From positions 129,446,414-129,510,413 of the forward strand of contig CM057824.1 of the NCBI GenBank assembly GCA_030068075.1: a stretch of 64,000 nt of DNA. The letters are read 5' to 3'. The notes under the pieces are model-generated. The model was not told where the DNA came from and did not search any database. It was given only the letters and a program-made list of their open reading frames with translations. Positions 36,046-47,369 of this stretch are shown one piece after another (the stretch's first letter is position 1; every line of letters begins with the position of its first letter). A program made the translations under genes and the position numbers. Source of the DNA: Paguma larvata. Lineage: Eukaryota > Chordata > Mammalia > Carnivora > Viverridae.

Positions 36046-36108
36046 TACACATACATATATGTATATATATATATACATTTATACACATATATATATATGT
36101 ATATGTAT
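36012..36108. repeat. (TA)n/(TATG)n/(TACA)n microsatellite
   Basis: Alternating TATA with TG and CA interruptions for about 95 bp. A 100-codon open frame at 36011-36313 begins in it and is an artefact of the repeat. Confidence 0.93.
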
Positions 36109-38022
36109 TCAAAGTCTAATAACAAACTCAGTACTAGTCATTGGAGCTACTGTGATAAATAAATCAAGCTCCTGCCATGGAGGCATTTATAGCACATTGA
36201 AAGAGAGAGGCTTGTTATCAGATAAACACACTAAAAGTCATGAGTGCTTTGAAAATGGCAAAGGTGAAACTGGAGAAGGCAGAATAATCACATCGCACCC
36301 ACTGTTTCACTGAATGGCCTTATCATTTTCCAAATTCAATTTATTTTAATAAATATTGATGACACTGTATTCTGATTACTATCTAAGTCTGAGATTACTT
36401 AACTGTATAAGACTATTCATCAGAAACTCATAGTTAAAAGAAAATAAAAAACTCATAGTTAAGTCACTTAACTTCTATGCAAATGATGTCTATAGCCTAT
36501 TTACAATATCCATAAACCAACTTTCCCCAGTACAATTTTACTCTGACAGATGTCTAGTCAGTTTTTTGTCAATGTGACTCCTCCTTACAATATATTAAAG
36601 AAAACTAAAAAGGAAATAGTAGAATAGAAAAAAAATGCATTAATAATAAGAGAACTAGGTATGAATCTTGAATAAATAAATGTATACATGTGAGCCTACT
36701 CACTGATTATTTGCTATTATAAAAATATGTGATCCATTGAATATAGGTTGAAAGCTATTCGATGTCTAGAGGACAGTCTTCCAGCCTATGTCTCTGATTC
36801 TAGCTTTCCACTGCCTTTTCTCTATTTTATAACTAACTGTGTAGTGGCAACTGACAGCCAAGCAAAATTATTCCTATGACATTCAAATTCTGTAGTGACC
36901 AGTAGATTTTCAATTTACAAACTTCTTACTCTCTACAGAAAAAAAAAATGTCTTCCTTTACATATTCAACATTTCTGATTTATAAATGTGTCTCTTCTTT
37001 GGATTCCTTTTTGAATCAGTTACATCAGCAGAGTGGTTCCCTCATGAGTTAATGAAATCTCTAACAATTTCAGTGTTGTATCAGTATGAGAGTCATGATT
37101 TTATTCTTTAAAAAAAACAAAAAAACACCTTTTAACACTATTAATAATATCCTCTCTAAGTGTCTCTATGTTTTGTTTTTCTATTTTGTTGTTGTTGTTA
37201 ATTTTATTCAGAAAATATACAGTGAACTGGACTCTTAGAACAAGCTCACTAGAAGCAGAGCCTGAGACGGGTCAAGGGGTGCTTGAATTGTGGAGGAAGT
37301 GCTCTTTAAGAAAATAATTGAAGCAGGATGGGAAGGGTCAAAGAAGAACAAAGATGTTCTGATCCACAGGGAAAAGACTCTGGACTATTCATTACCCCAC
37401 AAGATTGTCCCTCCTTTAGGTCAGAGGGAGGAACTCTTAAATTTTCTTTTTTTAAACTCATGGACTGAAGGCCAGTCCCTAGGGAAGGGATGATGATAAG
37501 TGAGAGTGAGATGACTCCCATCAGTCAAGGGCAATTCTCTGAAAATAAGTGGTAGTTGTGAGCCATTACTGGTGAACAGCTGAGATCTGGATGTTACAGC
37601 CTAGGCTTGACAATTCTACACTGGCCACTACTCCTACTAAAGATTCTCTATTTTAGGCTCTCATACAACAAAGTCTAGATGCAGTAAATATTTATACTTA
37701 GCAAATTATATTTATATTTATCTGGTAATTATATAAATATATACAAATAAATATAATTACCAGATAAATATAAATGTTTTAGCAAAGGATATTGGTCATC
37801 CTATATATAAAGCCATAAACTTTTCTCACTTTTAAACTATTTCAGAACTTACGCATTTTTGAAAAACTGCCATCATTCTTCCTCAAACTCAGAAGCAGAC
37901 CATTCAGGCAGAATATGTATGACTGACCTCAATACAGAATGGGCAGAAGGAATTCACAAAAGAAGAAATATAAATTATCAATTAAAATGTAACTCAGTAT
38001 TTACCTTTGCCAGCAATATTTC
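36109..38022. other. Mostly AT-rich DNA without recognisable gene
   Basis: 36120-36310 resembles an ancient repeat phrase (GCTCCTGCCATGGAGGCATT...) seen next to MIR/L2-type remnants. 37230-37600 is richer in G and A, with two overlapping frames of 67 and 71 codons on opposite strands, neither recognisable. The hairpin at 37710-37775 is in this stretch. Confidence 0.5.
37710..37775. repeat. Perfect 25-bp inverted repeat, 16-nt loop
   Basis: The left arm (37710-37734) is the exact reverse complement of the right arm (37751-37775); I checked every pair. The arms contain the core ATCTGGTAATTA / TAATTACCAGAT. The spacer is AT-rich. An 8-bp direct repeat, TTAGCAAA, lies at 37698-37705 and 37779-37786, just outside the arms. 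Confidence 0.95.
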
Positions 38023-38235
38023 TTTTTTTTACATTTTTTAACTTTTTATTTATTTTTAAGACACAGAGAGAGAGAGTGGGGGAGGGGCAGAGAGAGAGGG
38101 AGACAGATTTTGAAGTAGGGCCCAGGCTCTGAGCTGTCAGCACAGAGCCAGACGTGGGACTCAAACTCACAAACTGGGATATCATGACCTGAGCTGAAGT
38201 CGGACACTTAACTAACTAAGCCACCCAGGCAACCC
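38023..38235 (-). mobile_element. CAN-SINE, antisense
   Basis: In reverse: GGGTTGCCTGGGTGGCTTAG, GAGTTTGAGTCCC, TGGCTCTGTGCTGACAGCTC, a CT-rich run of good length and an AATAAATAAAAAG tail. GCAATATTTC before it and a diverged AGAATATTTC after it may be a decayed target duplication. Confidence 0.93.
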
Positions 38236-38633
38236 AGCAGTAAGAATATTTCATTAAAAATGAAGTATTTTTCCCATCTAACTTACTAAAATTTTACTTT
38301 CTTCAGTTAGTAAAAGTGGCAGTAAACAGCTTCACTTACAACTGTGAAACTTTACCTCAGAGCAACTTTTCAGATCAATTTGGTAAACAGGAGAATATTT
38401 TTTGAAACATCAATTCCAATGATGAAATTATCCAAAGGAAATAAATGAAAGGTATATAAACTGAAAGTCATTGTTAACATAGCCAAGGGTGGAGGAAAGA
38501 CACTCTTTGAGGTGTATACTGAAAATACATGCAGCAAATTTCAATAAATGACTTTGTATAAGGACTTCTGTCATGGCAGGCATGGTAGATCTAGATGACA
38601 AAGTTATTTACCTTAAAAAATTGTTCATGTACA

Positions 38634-38738
38634 AAGGAAGGAAGGAAGGAAGGAAGGGAGGGATGGAGAGAAGGCAATGAAAAAAGGGAAGGGAAGAGAA
38701 GGGAAGGGAAGAAGAAGAGGACGAGGAAGGAAGGAATG
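38634..38738. repeat. (GGAA)n/(GAAGG)n purine microsatellite
   Basis: About 100 bp of nearly pure purine sequence. It opens with tandem GGAA units (38637-38656) and continues as GGGAA, GAAGA and GGAA variants. Arg/Lys/Glu-rich and Pro/Ser/Phe-rich frames on the two strands here are by-products. Confidence 0.95.
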
Positions 38739-40737
38739 AAAATCATGTACATTCGTGGATATAGGACTATAGAAGTCAAGTCCTTTTTGAGAAAACTGTG
38801 TCAAAATAATAAAATTCCAAACCAAGAATTTAGGCATGGTTCCATTTCCTTCATTCTTGTCCCTACTCCTAAAGTGACAACATGGCACCCATGATATGGT
38901 ACTTTCAGTTCCTTTAAGCCTGTATTAATTAATATTTTTTAATGTTGTTTGACAGAAACATTTGAATTGACGGTACCAGGCATAATATTGAAAAACCCAA
39001 GTTAGTTTTCATTACTTTAACCAACTAAAATTATACTTACCTTTCTTGATCAGATAAACTGGAATACCAGACTATAATATGAGCGATACATAAAAAGATA
39101 ATTTAAACTATAAAATGTCAGTTTTAAATTTTTTGCTACTTTAAACATTTAATAACAACTTTTCACCATAATGTTAATTTCTTGTTCCCACAGAAAAGTG
39201 CCTAAACAGTTACAAAGGAAGGGATATTTCATCAGAGGGTGGAATATGGCTGGTCTTATTTGAATCAAAAGATTAAGGATTCAGCATACACATTTTCCAT
39301 GGTTCCAAAGATCCTGGGCAGAGAATACAACACATTGGATTAGCAGGGTAATAGCTAAATGTCTGTAGGTTCTGTTCTGATCACTTAGGAGCTTTTAAGA
39401 ACTTGTCCTTCACTCAAGGATGAAATAGACCTGCCCTCTATCTCAAGCATACAGAAGCTAGAACACTTACTGGCCCTGAAAAATGACTCAGACTCAAGAC
39501 TCATACCATTCTTTGGAACTTTCTTGCTCGAGGATAGTATGCAGTTTCTACCATGTTAACTTGTATTCAGAAGCACTAATTGTCCTAATTACAAACTGCA
39601 ATTCAGATGAGTCTCACGGTCACAGGTAGGAATTGGTCATAACTCCAAGTTCTTCACTCAAACACTCCCTCCCATCCCAAACCCCTGCTAATTAAAGATT
39701 CCCATCCCACAAAATGAAAGGAATTCAAATACATCTTTGGCTCTTTACAGGATACTGAGACAACATATTTTCAAAGAAATAACATTAGTATTTTGGTTTC
39801 TCTTCCATCATTAATACATGAATTTTATTTCACTATGTAAAATGTATTAAAAAAGAAATACAGCATTTAAAAAAAATCTCTTTAATTATGAGCCACTGGC
39901 TTCTTTCCCTTTATAAAAATAATAGCAAGAACAGTCATGCAAATCAGGTTCATTCCAACCACTTTTGTATCTCTTTTCCTACTGTTATGTGACAAAAATA
40001 ACTGTTTTGAAATAACTAAAGCCATATCTACTGAACACAAGCATAATTTTATCTATTTTGAATATCTTTGAACGGCCTCCCAGTGGGGTCATGGTCTCTA
40101 GCAAAGTCTATTCTCTACTTTAAAGAAATACCTATGAGCATTTAAGAAAAAGTCAGATATTTTCACTCATTTTATGCACGAAGAGAAAATACAGTTATTT
40201 TAAAAGCCTGCTACTAAGTAAGTGGAGATATAAGGGACCAATATACAATAAGCTTTTTTTTTTAAAAGGCAAGTTCATTGTGTGGAACTGAACTTATATC
40301 GTTCATGAAATAATTGCATATGAGAATTATCTGCATTCCTCAAAACAGTGGGTCGAAATTGGAATTCTTTTTCAATATGTTTGAATGCATTCACAGGTAC
40401 ACAGTGAACTAGAGAAACATGGTTAGTAATGGATAATTCATGTCCTGGGTGTCACAAATCTTTTTCCAACTGTATTATTTTTATAGAAAACATGAAAGTT
40501 TCAGTCCTATTGATTCCAATATTGTTTAATAAGCATGGCTCTGAAAAAGTATCTAGCTCTACTATTTATAATCACTTGTTATGGCATCCCATTAGATAAT
40601 TCCATTATTTTATCAGAGATATTATTTTTATCCATAATTTCAATCGAATATTGAAGATAACAGTATTTAAAAATCTAAAAATGAAAAAAAATCTCTAATT
40701 TCTACTTTCAACCCTCAATTCGTTTAACAATTTTTTC
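38739..40737. other. AT-rich DNA without recognisable gene
   Basis: No gene or confident repeat. 39300-39730 is slightly less AT-rich but shows no long frame, no splice-flanked exon candidate I can defend, and no family I recognise. Confidence 0.55.
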
Positions 40738-40782
40738 TACTAAAACATTCTTTTTTTTTTTTTTTTTTTTTACTAAAACATT
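40738..40782 (-). mobile_element. Poly-T insertion between 12-bp direct repeats
   Basis: TACTAAAACATT is at 40738-40749 and again, perfectly, at 40771-40782. Between them lie one C (40750) and twenty T (40751-40770). On the minus strand this is a pure poly-A tract flanked by a target-site-like duplication. The form suggests an L1-driven insertion that copied only a poly-A tail, although slippage in a pre-existing repeat is also possible. Confidence 0.65.
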
Positions 40783-40821
40783 TTACTGTTTTTGTTATAA
40801 TCTTTCTTTCTGGACCAGAAG

Positions 40822-41246
40822 TGTAGTGGTTAATTTTATATGTCAACTTGATTGGGCTAAAAGATGCCCAGATAACTGGTAAAACATTATTTCTACCTGT
40901 GAGGGTGTTTCTGGAAGAGATTAGCATTTGAATCTATAGACTGAGCAAGGAAGATTGCTCTTTCCAATGCAAGCAGGAATCCATTGAGGGGCTGAAGAGA
41001 ACAAAAAAGCAGAGGAAGGGTAAATTTGTTCTGTCTGCTTGAACTAAGATATCTGTTTTCCTCTGTCCTCCATATCCACACTCCTGGCCTTCCAACTCAG
41101 ACTGAGTGAATTATACCAGCTGGGTCTCCAGCTTGCACATGATAGCAGATCATGGGACCTACCCTCTTTAACAACATGATCCAATTCCTGTAATTCTCTA
41201 TATATTCTATTAATTCTGTTTCTCTCTGAAGAATCCTAATACGAAC
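40822..41246 (+). repeat. Ancient LTR-type interspersed repeat, sense
   Basis: Characteristic phrases in order: GGTTAATTTTATATGTCAAC, TTGATTGGGCTAAAAGATGC, CCTGTGAGGGTGTTTCTGG, AAGAGATTAGCATTTGAATC, GTAAATTTGTTCTGTCTGC, GCTGGGTCTCCAGCTTGC, CAATTCCTGTAATTCTC and TTAATTCTGTTTCTCTC. It is a well-spread mammalian repeat, near full length here. I believe it to be LTR-derived but do not give a family name. Confidence 0.75.
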
Positions 41247-41795
41247 ATACATGAATTTCCTAATTACAACTTTAATGCACATATCCATTTTCAACATTAT
41301 TCTTAGAACAATTTTAGAATTAAAGAAATGTGAAGTTAGTACAGAGAGTTACCACATACCCCCCCACCCCATGAGGTTTTCCATATTTTTAACATCTTAT
41401 GTTAGAATATATTTGTCATAGTAGATGACTGATACTGACAAGTTATCATTAATTAAAGTCCTGGACTTATCAGATTTCCTTAGTTTTTACCTAATATCTT
41501 ATTTTTGTTCCTGAATTTCTCTAACAAACCACATTACATTTAGTTGTGATATAACCCTCTTGACTGTAATAGTTATTCAGACTTGACAAGATTTTGAACA
41601 CTTTTTGGAGATTATTGTTTTGAGGAATACTGATCAGGCATATTGGAGGATATCCTTCTATTAAAATTAGTCTGAAATTTTTCTCAGGACTATACTGGGG
41701 GCATGGGTTTTGGGAGGAAGATCATAGCCATACAGTGCCATTTCTATCACATCATACAAAGAGCACATACTATCAAGTTTTATGTCTAGATATAG

Positions 41796-41911
41796 ACCTT
41801 GATCTGGATGAAGATTTGAACTGCCAAAGGCTGACAGTTTGTCATGTTTTCCACTAGATGAAGGTTTGTCTTCTGGATGAAGGTTTGACAGTTCGTCAAG
41901 TTTCCCACTCT
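41796..41911. repeat. Local duplication within L1M
   Basis: A CTGGATGAAGATTTGA... ACAGTTTGTCATGTTTTCCA segment at about 41798-41856 recurs as CTGGATGAAGGTTTGACAGT TCGTCAAGTTTCCCACTC at 41874-41910. The copies differ by small deletions. An AGATGAAGGTTTGTC phrase lies between them. Confidence 0.75.
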
Positions 41912-42070
41912 TGAGTTACTGTTTTTTTTTTTTTTTTTCTTTTCCTTCGTTCCCACACTGTACCTTTAGAAAGGAAGTCATTATGCACAGGCTAAACTCA
42001 TATGGAGAATTATGTTCTCCCTAAGAGTGGAGTTTTTATGTAAATTGTTTAGAATTCTGCATGGGTGATT

Positions 42071-42957
42071 ATTTGGAGCAATCCTGGGCTCACAAGTTGA
42101 GATGCCTCCCCGTGAGGAAAAGGAAGATGTTGCAAAGTCTCCTGCTGACCAAATGGCACCCCAATACCATCTCCTTCTAATAATAACCTTTCAGGCCTGG
42201 ATTTCTTGAACTGTTCTCATTGGCCTCAAGGTATGTAATGCCCTTTGGTTTTATGGCATATGAAAAAAGGGACCTAGAGTGTGATGCCTTGATGGATAAC
42301 ATCTGAATGAGAGTAACCTGGGTAGAAGTAACCTCAAAGTTGCCTCTTGGGGATAGGTTACATGAATTGATCATAGAGAATAGCAGTTATGAGTTGGCTA
42401 AAAATTAGTGTAACTTATGTAGACTCTAGGCCCCTGTTGTGTAAATTCACTCACTCATAAGCAAAGGAACTTAGGCAGGCATTAGAGAATTATGTCCTTG
42501 TCAAGTGAGTTACACTTCCCCCATTGTAGTTTAGAAAGCTAGACAAAATGACTCCTGACCTGTCTGTAGAAGATTAGCATAGGTCTTAAGGCAACAATGT
42601 ATGTGCCACCTGCTTGCTCAAGGCTACACTAACAACCCTGCTTTCTTCTTGACAAAAACAGTGTATGTTCATTAGCTCAGGAATAGAATAAAAAAATAGC
42701 TAAGATAAGACTCTCCTTCAAGGTCTGAGGGATTAAAAAACACTATCTCCTTTCTTTAACTATCTTCTAAGAAAAAATAATACTCTTTGATGTAATGTAA
42801 CTCACTACCTAAAAATAAAGACACTGAGACCAGCAGATCAAAGTTGCCAGAGATGCCTGCCTGGTTCCAGAAGCCTCGCAGCTCTCTTGAGTCATTTATC
42901 CTGCCGACACTGTTCATCCTTCGGGGACCCCTGGACTCTGAGCTGGACTTCAGCAGC
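42071..42957 (+). mobile_element. Unidentified ~0.89-kb insertion in L1M, LTR-like 3' end
   Basis: L1M sequence is collinear on both sides, so this block is a later insertion. A 5-bp direct repeat, TGATT, sits at 42066-42070 and 42958-42962. The 3' third looks like an LTR: a polyadenylation-like AATAAAGACACTGAGACC near 42815, followed by GCCTGCCTGGTTCCAGAAGC and TTCGGGGACCCCTGGACTC, and TTCAGCA close to the end. The 5' end does not begin with TG at the inferred junction, so LTR status is inference. No open frame over 70 codons. The family is not recognised. Confidence 0.5.
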
Positions 42958-43929
42958 TGATTTGTCTTTTCTTTTCCACTTATTAAATTATTAGATCACT
43001 TATGTGTATTAATACAGACTCACGGATATTTATTGTTAGTTTGAGTTATAATCCAATATTACCTTACCTATTTTTTGCTCAAATTGTTTTCACTTTGGCC
43101 ACTGGGTCCTGAGCCTCACATCAATGTGAAAGTTTCCTTTTTCTTTCTGTTTTAACATTTGTTTACTTTTCTGGTACTAAAAGATGCTTCAGGTCCACAT
43201 TTTATATTTCCTGTCCTAGTCCTAGAATAAGCCATTTCTCCAAGGAGTTCAACTTCATTTTTACTGGAGAATGATTTCGGAAACTACCATTTGGGTGCAA
43301 GGCATGCTCTCTGCAACTGAGAAGTAATTTCATTTAGGATCTCTTAGCTGATGGAGAAAAGAAATACGTGTGTATATGCTAACCTCTGGATATACACACA
43401 GATCTTCCTTATATAACCATCTGTATTTTTGTTAAACTAAACATAAATTCTAACTATTATTACCAACTTGTATTCTATTCACATTACTACATGAACCCTT
43501 AAGGCTCCTCCTACTGTAAATTCCCATTCCAACAGTGAGAAACTTGACTCCACCATCCACCATGATATATTTAATTCTTAAATTTCCGAACACATTTATG
43601 ACCATATCAGAATTTTTACAGTATAATCCTAAGGAAAGTAACTTTATCAGCCAGAACATGTCAAGTATCCTTTATTTTTAATTGTTTTTACAGATTGCTT
43701 TACCATTTGCAAGATCCATTTAAAATTAATCTAGGTCCATTTTCAAATAAGTCCAATTCCAAATTCATGAGTAGTGCAGTTACTTTATAATACAGTATTC
43801 CCAATTCCTTCCTCACTTTTATCACATTCTAGTTATTTATTAAACCTTACTTTAATCTTTATTACCCCTTCTGTGACATTCCACCTTTCTTTAGATTGAT
43901 CTGTGTTATTACCCTGTATATGTTCTGTC

Positions 43930-43951
43930 TATATATATATATATATATATA
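43930..43951. repeat. (TA)n microsatellite in L1M
   Basis: Eleven TA units inside the antisense L1M. Confidence 0.9.
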
Positions 43952-44624
43952 GTCCAACAAATCTTAATTCCTTCTATTTCTGTTTGGCTGAGAAAGTCCT
44001 TTTTCTACTTTACATTTGAAGAATAATTTTGCCAGATGCAGAATTCTTAATTGGTGTGTTTTGTTTGTTTCTCTGTTTGGTTTTCAACACTTCAAATGTT
44101 TCAATCCATTCTCCTCTTTTTTGCATGGTTTCTAATAAAAAAATCTCTCATAATTTTATCTTTGTTTCTCTATAAGGAATGCATTATTTATCCTCTGGCT
44201 ACTTTAAAGATTTTCTTTTTGTTTTTGATTTCCTGCAGTTTTAGTGTGATATGCCTAAGTGTAGTTTGTTGTTATCTTATAGTTGGGTTTTATTAGTATT
44301 TATTCTGTTTGTTGTTCTCAGAGCTTCTTGGATCAGTGATTTGGTTTCTGTCATTAATTTTAGAAAATCCTCAGTCATTATTACTTCAAATATCTTTCCT
44401 GTTCTGTCTCTCTTTTTCTTCTGGTACTCCAATAATGCATATATTACATTTTTTTAAATGCCCCACAGTTCTTATTCTTTCCTCTTATTCATTAATTTTT
44501 CTCTTTGTATGTCAGTTTAGGAAGATTTCTACTGACCTACTTTTAAAGCAAAATTATTCTTCCTTTGGCCATGTTCACCCTACTGATGAGTATATCAAAG
44601 TTATTCTGTATTTCTTTTTTTCTT

Positions 44625-44834
44625 TTTAAATGTTTATTTGTTTATTTTTGAGAGACAGAGAGAAAGAGAAAGAATGAGCAGGGCAGGGCAGAGAGAAGGG
44701 AGACAGAGAATCCCAAGCAGGCTGTGCACTGTCAGCAGAATCCAATATGGGGCTCCAACTCAGGAACTGTGACATCATGACTGAGCCAAAATCAGGAGTC
44801 AGATGCTTAACCTACTGAGCCACCCAGGCATCTG
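44625..44834 (-). mobile_element. CAN-SINE, antisense, in L1M
   Basis: In reverse: ATGCCTGGGTGGCTCAGTAG, TTGGAGCCCCATATTGG, CTGCTGACAGTGCACAGCC-like text, a CT-rich run and an AAATAAACAAATAAACATTT tail. The order matches other copies. It is somewhat diverged and shortened in the middle. Confidence 0.9.
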
Positions 44835-44850
44835 GTATTGTTGTTGTTGT

Positions 44851-44870
44851 CAACACTGTTGACAGTGTTG
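44851..44870. repeat. Short 9-bp-stem hairpin
   Basis: CAACACTGT (44851-44859), a TG spacer, then its exact reverse complement ACAGTGTTG (44862-44870). It lies next to TTG repeats at the edge of the SINE. It is probably a chance product of local GTT repeats. Confidence 0.8.
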
Positions 44871-45340
44871 TTGATTTCTAATATTTCCTTTTAATTCTTT
44901 CTTAGAGTTTCCGTTTCTTATATCACACATTGTTTCTCAAATGTTGTTCATTCTTTCTGTTAAGACTCTTGGAGTATTACCAAGGTTATTTTAAATCCCC
45001 TGATAATTCAAAAGTCTGTGTCATTTCCAAGTTTGGTCTGATGCAGGGCTTATCTTTTCAGACATCTTCTTGTCTTTAGCATGCCTTGTATTTTGCAGTT
45101 GTTGTTATTGAAAGGAAGGCATAATATATGACATAATAAGGACAGAGATAAATAGTCTTTAGTGTAAGGTTTATGTTAATTTAACTAGGCTGGGCTGGGT
45201 TTAATGTTTGTTAGCTGTAGTGCCAGAGGCCTTGTTTTCCTCCAGTTTTTTTTTCCTCCTTATTTTTTCTTCCCTATTTTCTACAGGTTATTCATTGTAG
45301 ACTCAATGAGCCAAGAGTTTATATTTGATCCCAACATTTC

Positions 45341-46575
45341 AAAGATATAAAGATAATATCAAAATATAAATATTCTACCAAGAAGATTATATCAAGGTAT
45401 AAAGATTGTACTTCTGCTGCTATAATATGACTTATAGACTTGAGAACGTTTATACCAAATCCTGTATTCTCTGTGTTCTTTTCTCTGCAATTTGTCTTTA
45501 TCCCTCAAATCAGAACCACTTCCCTCAATGTTCCCTTATGTTTATATTATTCTGAGACATTCCCATACATAAAACTAGCCTACAAATAGAAATATATATA
45601 ATATGCAAAATCACCATGCCAGTTCCCTCATGTTACTAATTATTCTTTACAGATACAGTGCTAATGACATGGGAAAATGAAGAAAATTTGCATGTATAAC
45701 CATAACCATTTTGGTTATTCTGGTATAACACTGAAACTCATACCTTAACTTTATTGCTTGTTAAAAATGCACCATTATAAACATTAACTAAATCCCAGTG
45801 TCAAAAACAGTCATTTATGCTTTGTTATATCCTATATCCACCCATTAAACCTCTGTAGAAACAGTTAGAGGACATGACAAGACAAGCATATCCAGGGGTG
45901 TTATGTATTTGCATAAAGCAGATCAGGGAAAATAATAACCTAAAAAAAAGAAATACAGCTTCAGGGCTGAGTTACTCATTGTCTGCTATCAGTTCTCTAC
46001 ACAACCACCTGAAGTCCCTGCCTGATTTCCATCTAAAGGTATGTACGTGGTTCAAGGGATATGCGGGTTGATCAAGGAAAAAGGTATGACCACAAGAGGC
46101 AGTAACTCACAATAAGTTTTACTGGGGAGTCCTCTGACAGGATTGTGTAAGAAGGGAAGTCCCTGAGACCATGAGACCATTCAGAGACTTAAGGTGAGGG
46201 GACCACCATCCAGAAGGGGAGATGGGTAGCAGAACTCTGAAGGATGAAGGGATTATCAGAAAGCACTTATATGTGTTAAGTGATGTTGCACTGGAACATG
46301 GCAGAGAGTCTCTGGGTCAGAGAGCTACAAAGAACCATAGAAGCCTGGGGCCTAGAACTCCTAGGTCCTATTTTAACAATGGACAGCACATCCAGGGTGA
46401 AGTTTCACAGGTATGCAAAGTTGGCAAGCTCTAAATGGCTAAAAATATGCTTTTCAAGGCTATTTTTTAAATATTTTCATGTGTGAGAGTTTGACTCTGG
46501 TGCTGGTGGGCTTTCAAACTAACGGGTTTCAGCCTACAGTAAAAAAACAAAACAATCTACACAGAAGCCATCTTT
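45341..46575. other. DNA without recognisable gene
   Basis: 46080-46440 is less AT-rich and reads like an unrecognised dispersed repeat or unique sequence. Two overlapping plus-strand frames (46222-46434, 46280-46486) show no known domain. Confidence 0.5.
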
Positions 46576-46579
46576 GGTT

Positions 46580-46703
46580 CATTTGTATAACAAACTGGGA
46601 TGATAATTCTTGCCATATACCTGCCTCTTGAGTGTTGGGAGATTAATGAAATTATGTTTGTGAAATCTTTTGGGGTTCATCTCAAGAAAGTACTTTATTA
46701 ATA
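46580..46703 (+). repeat. MIR remnant, sense
   Basis: AACTGGGATGATAATTCTTG, CATATACCTGCCTCTTGAGT, GGAGATTAATGAAATTATGT TTGTGAAATCTTTTGGGG, then AAGAAAGTACTTTATTAATA. This follows the 3' half of MIR in sense ('aatggggataataatagtac', 'gtgaggattaaatgagat', 'gtaaagcgcttagcac', 'taagcgctcaataaatg'). Confidence 0.7.
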
Positions 46704-47242
46704 TAAAACCGACTATTCTGGCTGGATACTTTCACCAAAATAACTTACACACAACCACTGCTGGTATATTTATTGCAACTGAAATGAGATGTTCATGGAG
46801 ATTATAAAAATTAAAGTTATTTCTTTAGATTTTATTGGGAGAGCACTAGTTTTTCTATTAAAAATATCTCGTGCACTTTTTAAAGATTTAAGTTAAAGCA
46901 TGGCTTAAATAGAATTATAAAATGAACATTTGGATTTGAATACAAATATATAAATGATTAGTTTTCCAAGGATTATTTCTATTTAAATAAGATTTTCATT
47001 AAACTAAAGGAAATATTCTAGTATTATAAAAATAAAACATTGTTGGGTTAATAACTTGTTTCAACATATATTTATAAACTAGCGCCATATAATTTAACAT
47101 AGAGCTACATCTGTACTTATCATCCCTTTAGGGGAAAAATATTATTTGACTTTTTAAAAAAATTAATTTCTTCTTAGGATTTTAAGTACATTCATATCCT
47201 TCATATTCTTTAAGTCACCTTAAATAAGTCACATTTTAGAAA

Positions 47243-47280
<38 letters not shown>
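47243..47280. repeat. (GT)n microsatellite
   Basis: Nineteen uninterrupted GT units, long enough to be length-variable. A CA-rich tract lies 89 bp downstream on the same strand. Confidence 0.96.
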
Positions 47281-47282
<2 letters not shown>

Positions 47283-47369
47283 TTCTGGCCAACTTTTCTC
47301 TAGTTTCATAAAGAAATAAATTACTTTCGTATTTTATTATTCTAAATCTGAAGAAAATTCTTTCTCTTT

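Larger units (their letters stand above)
41290..45340 (-). mobile_element. Long antisense L1M, split by two insertions
   Basis: L1M sequence in reverse can be followed from AGTACAGAGAGTTACCACAT through TTTCCTTAGTTTTTACCTAA, GGGTTTTGGGAGGAAGATC and ATTCTGCATGGGTGATT (42051-42070). It resumes with TGATTTGTCTTTTCTTTTCC (42958) and continues with GACTCACGGATATTTATTGT, ATAAGCCATTTCTCCAAGGA, AACAGTGAGAAACTTGACTC, TTGCCAGATGCAGAATTCTT, and, past the SINE, GCTGTAGTGCCAGAGGCC. The two interruptions are 42071-42957 and the SINE at 44625-44834. Frames in 44051-44629 are not genes. Confidence 0.8.

Noticed and set aside
36011..36313. A 100-codon frame beginning with His/Ile/Tyr repeats
   Set aside because: It is translated from a TA/CA microsatellite.
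37706..37778. Confident call of a hAT-type miniature transposon
   Set aside because: The 8-bp direct repeat fits, but the bases next to it do not form matching terminal repeats and the typical CAGGG-like ends are absent. Kept as a finding, not as a transposon call.
38595..38894. A charged Arg/Lys/Glu-rich frame on the plus strand and a Pro/Ser/Phe-rich frame on the minus strand
   Set aside because: Both are translations of the GGAA-rich microsatellite.
44051..44629. Three overlapping hydrophobic plus-strand frames that look like membrane proteins
   Set aside because: They lie in antisense L1M sequence that is T-rich on the plus strand, so Phe/Leu/Ser-rich frames are an artefact.
44851..44870. 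Hairpin as a terminator or microRNA precursor
   Set aside because: The stem is only 9 bp with a 2-base spacer, next to GTT repeats, in degenerate L1M. Too short for a microRNA precursor.
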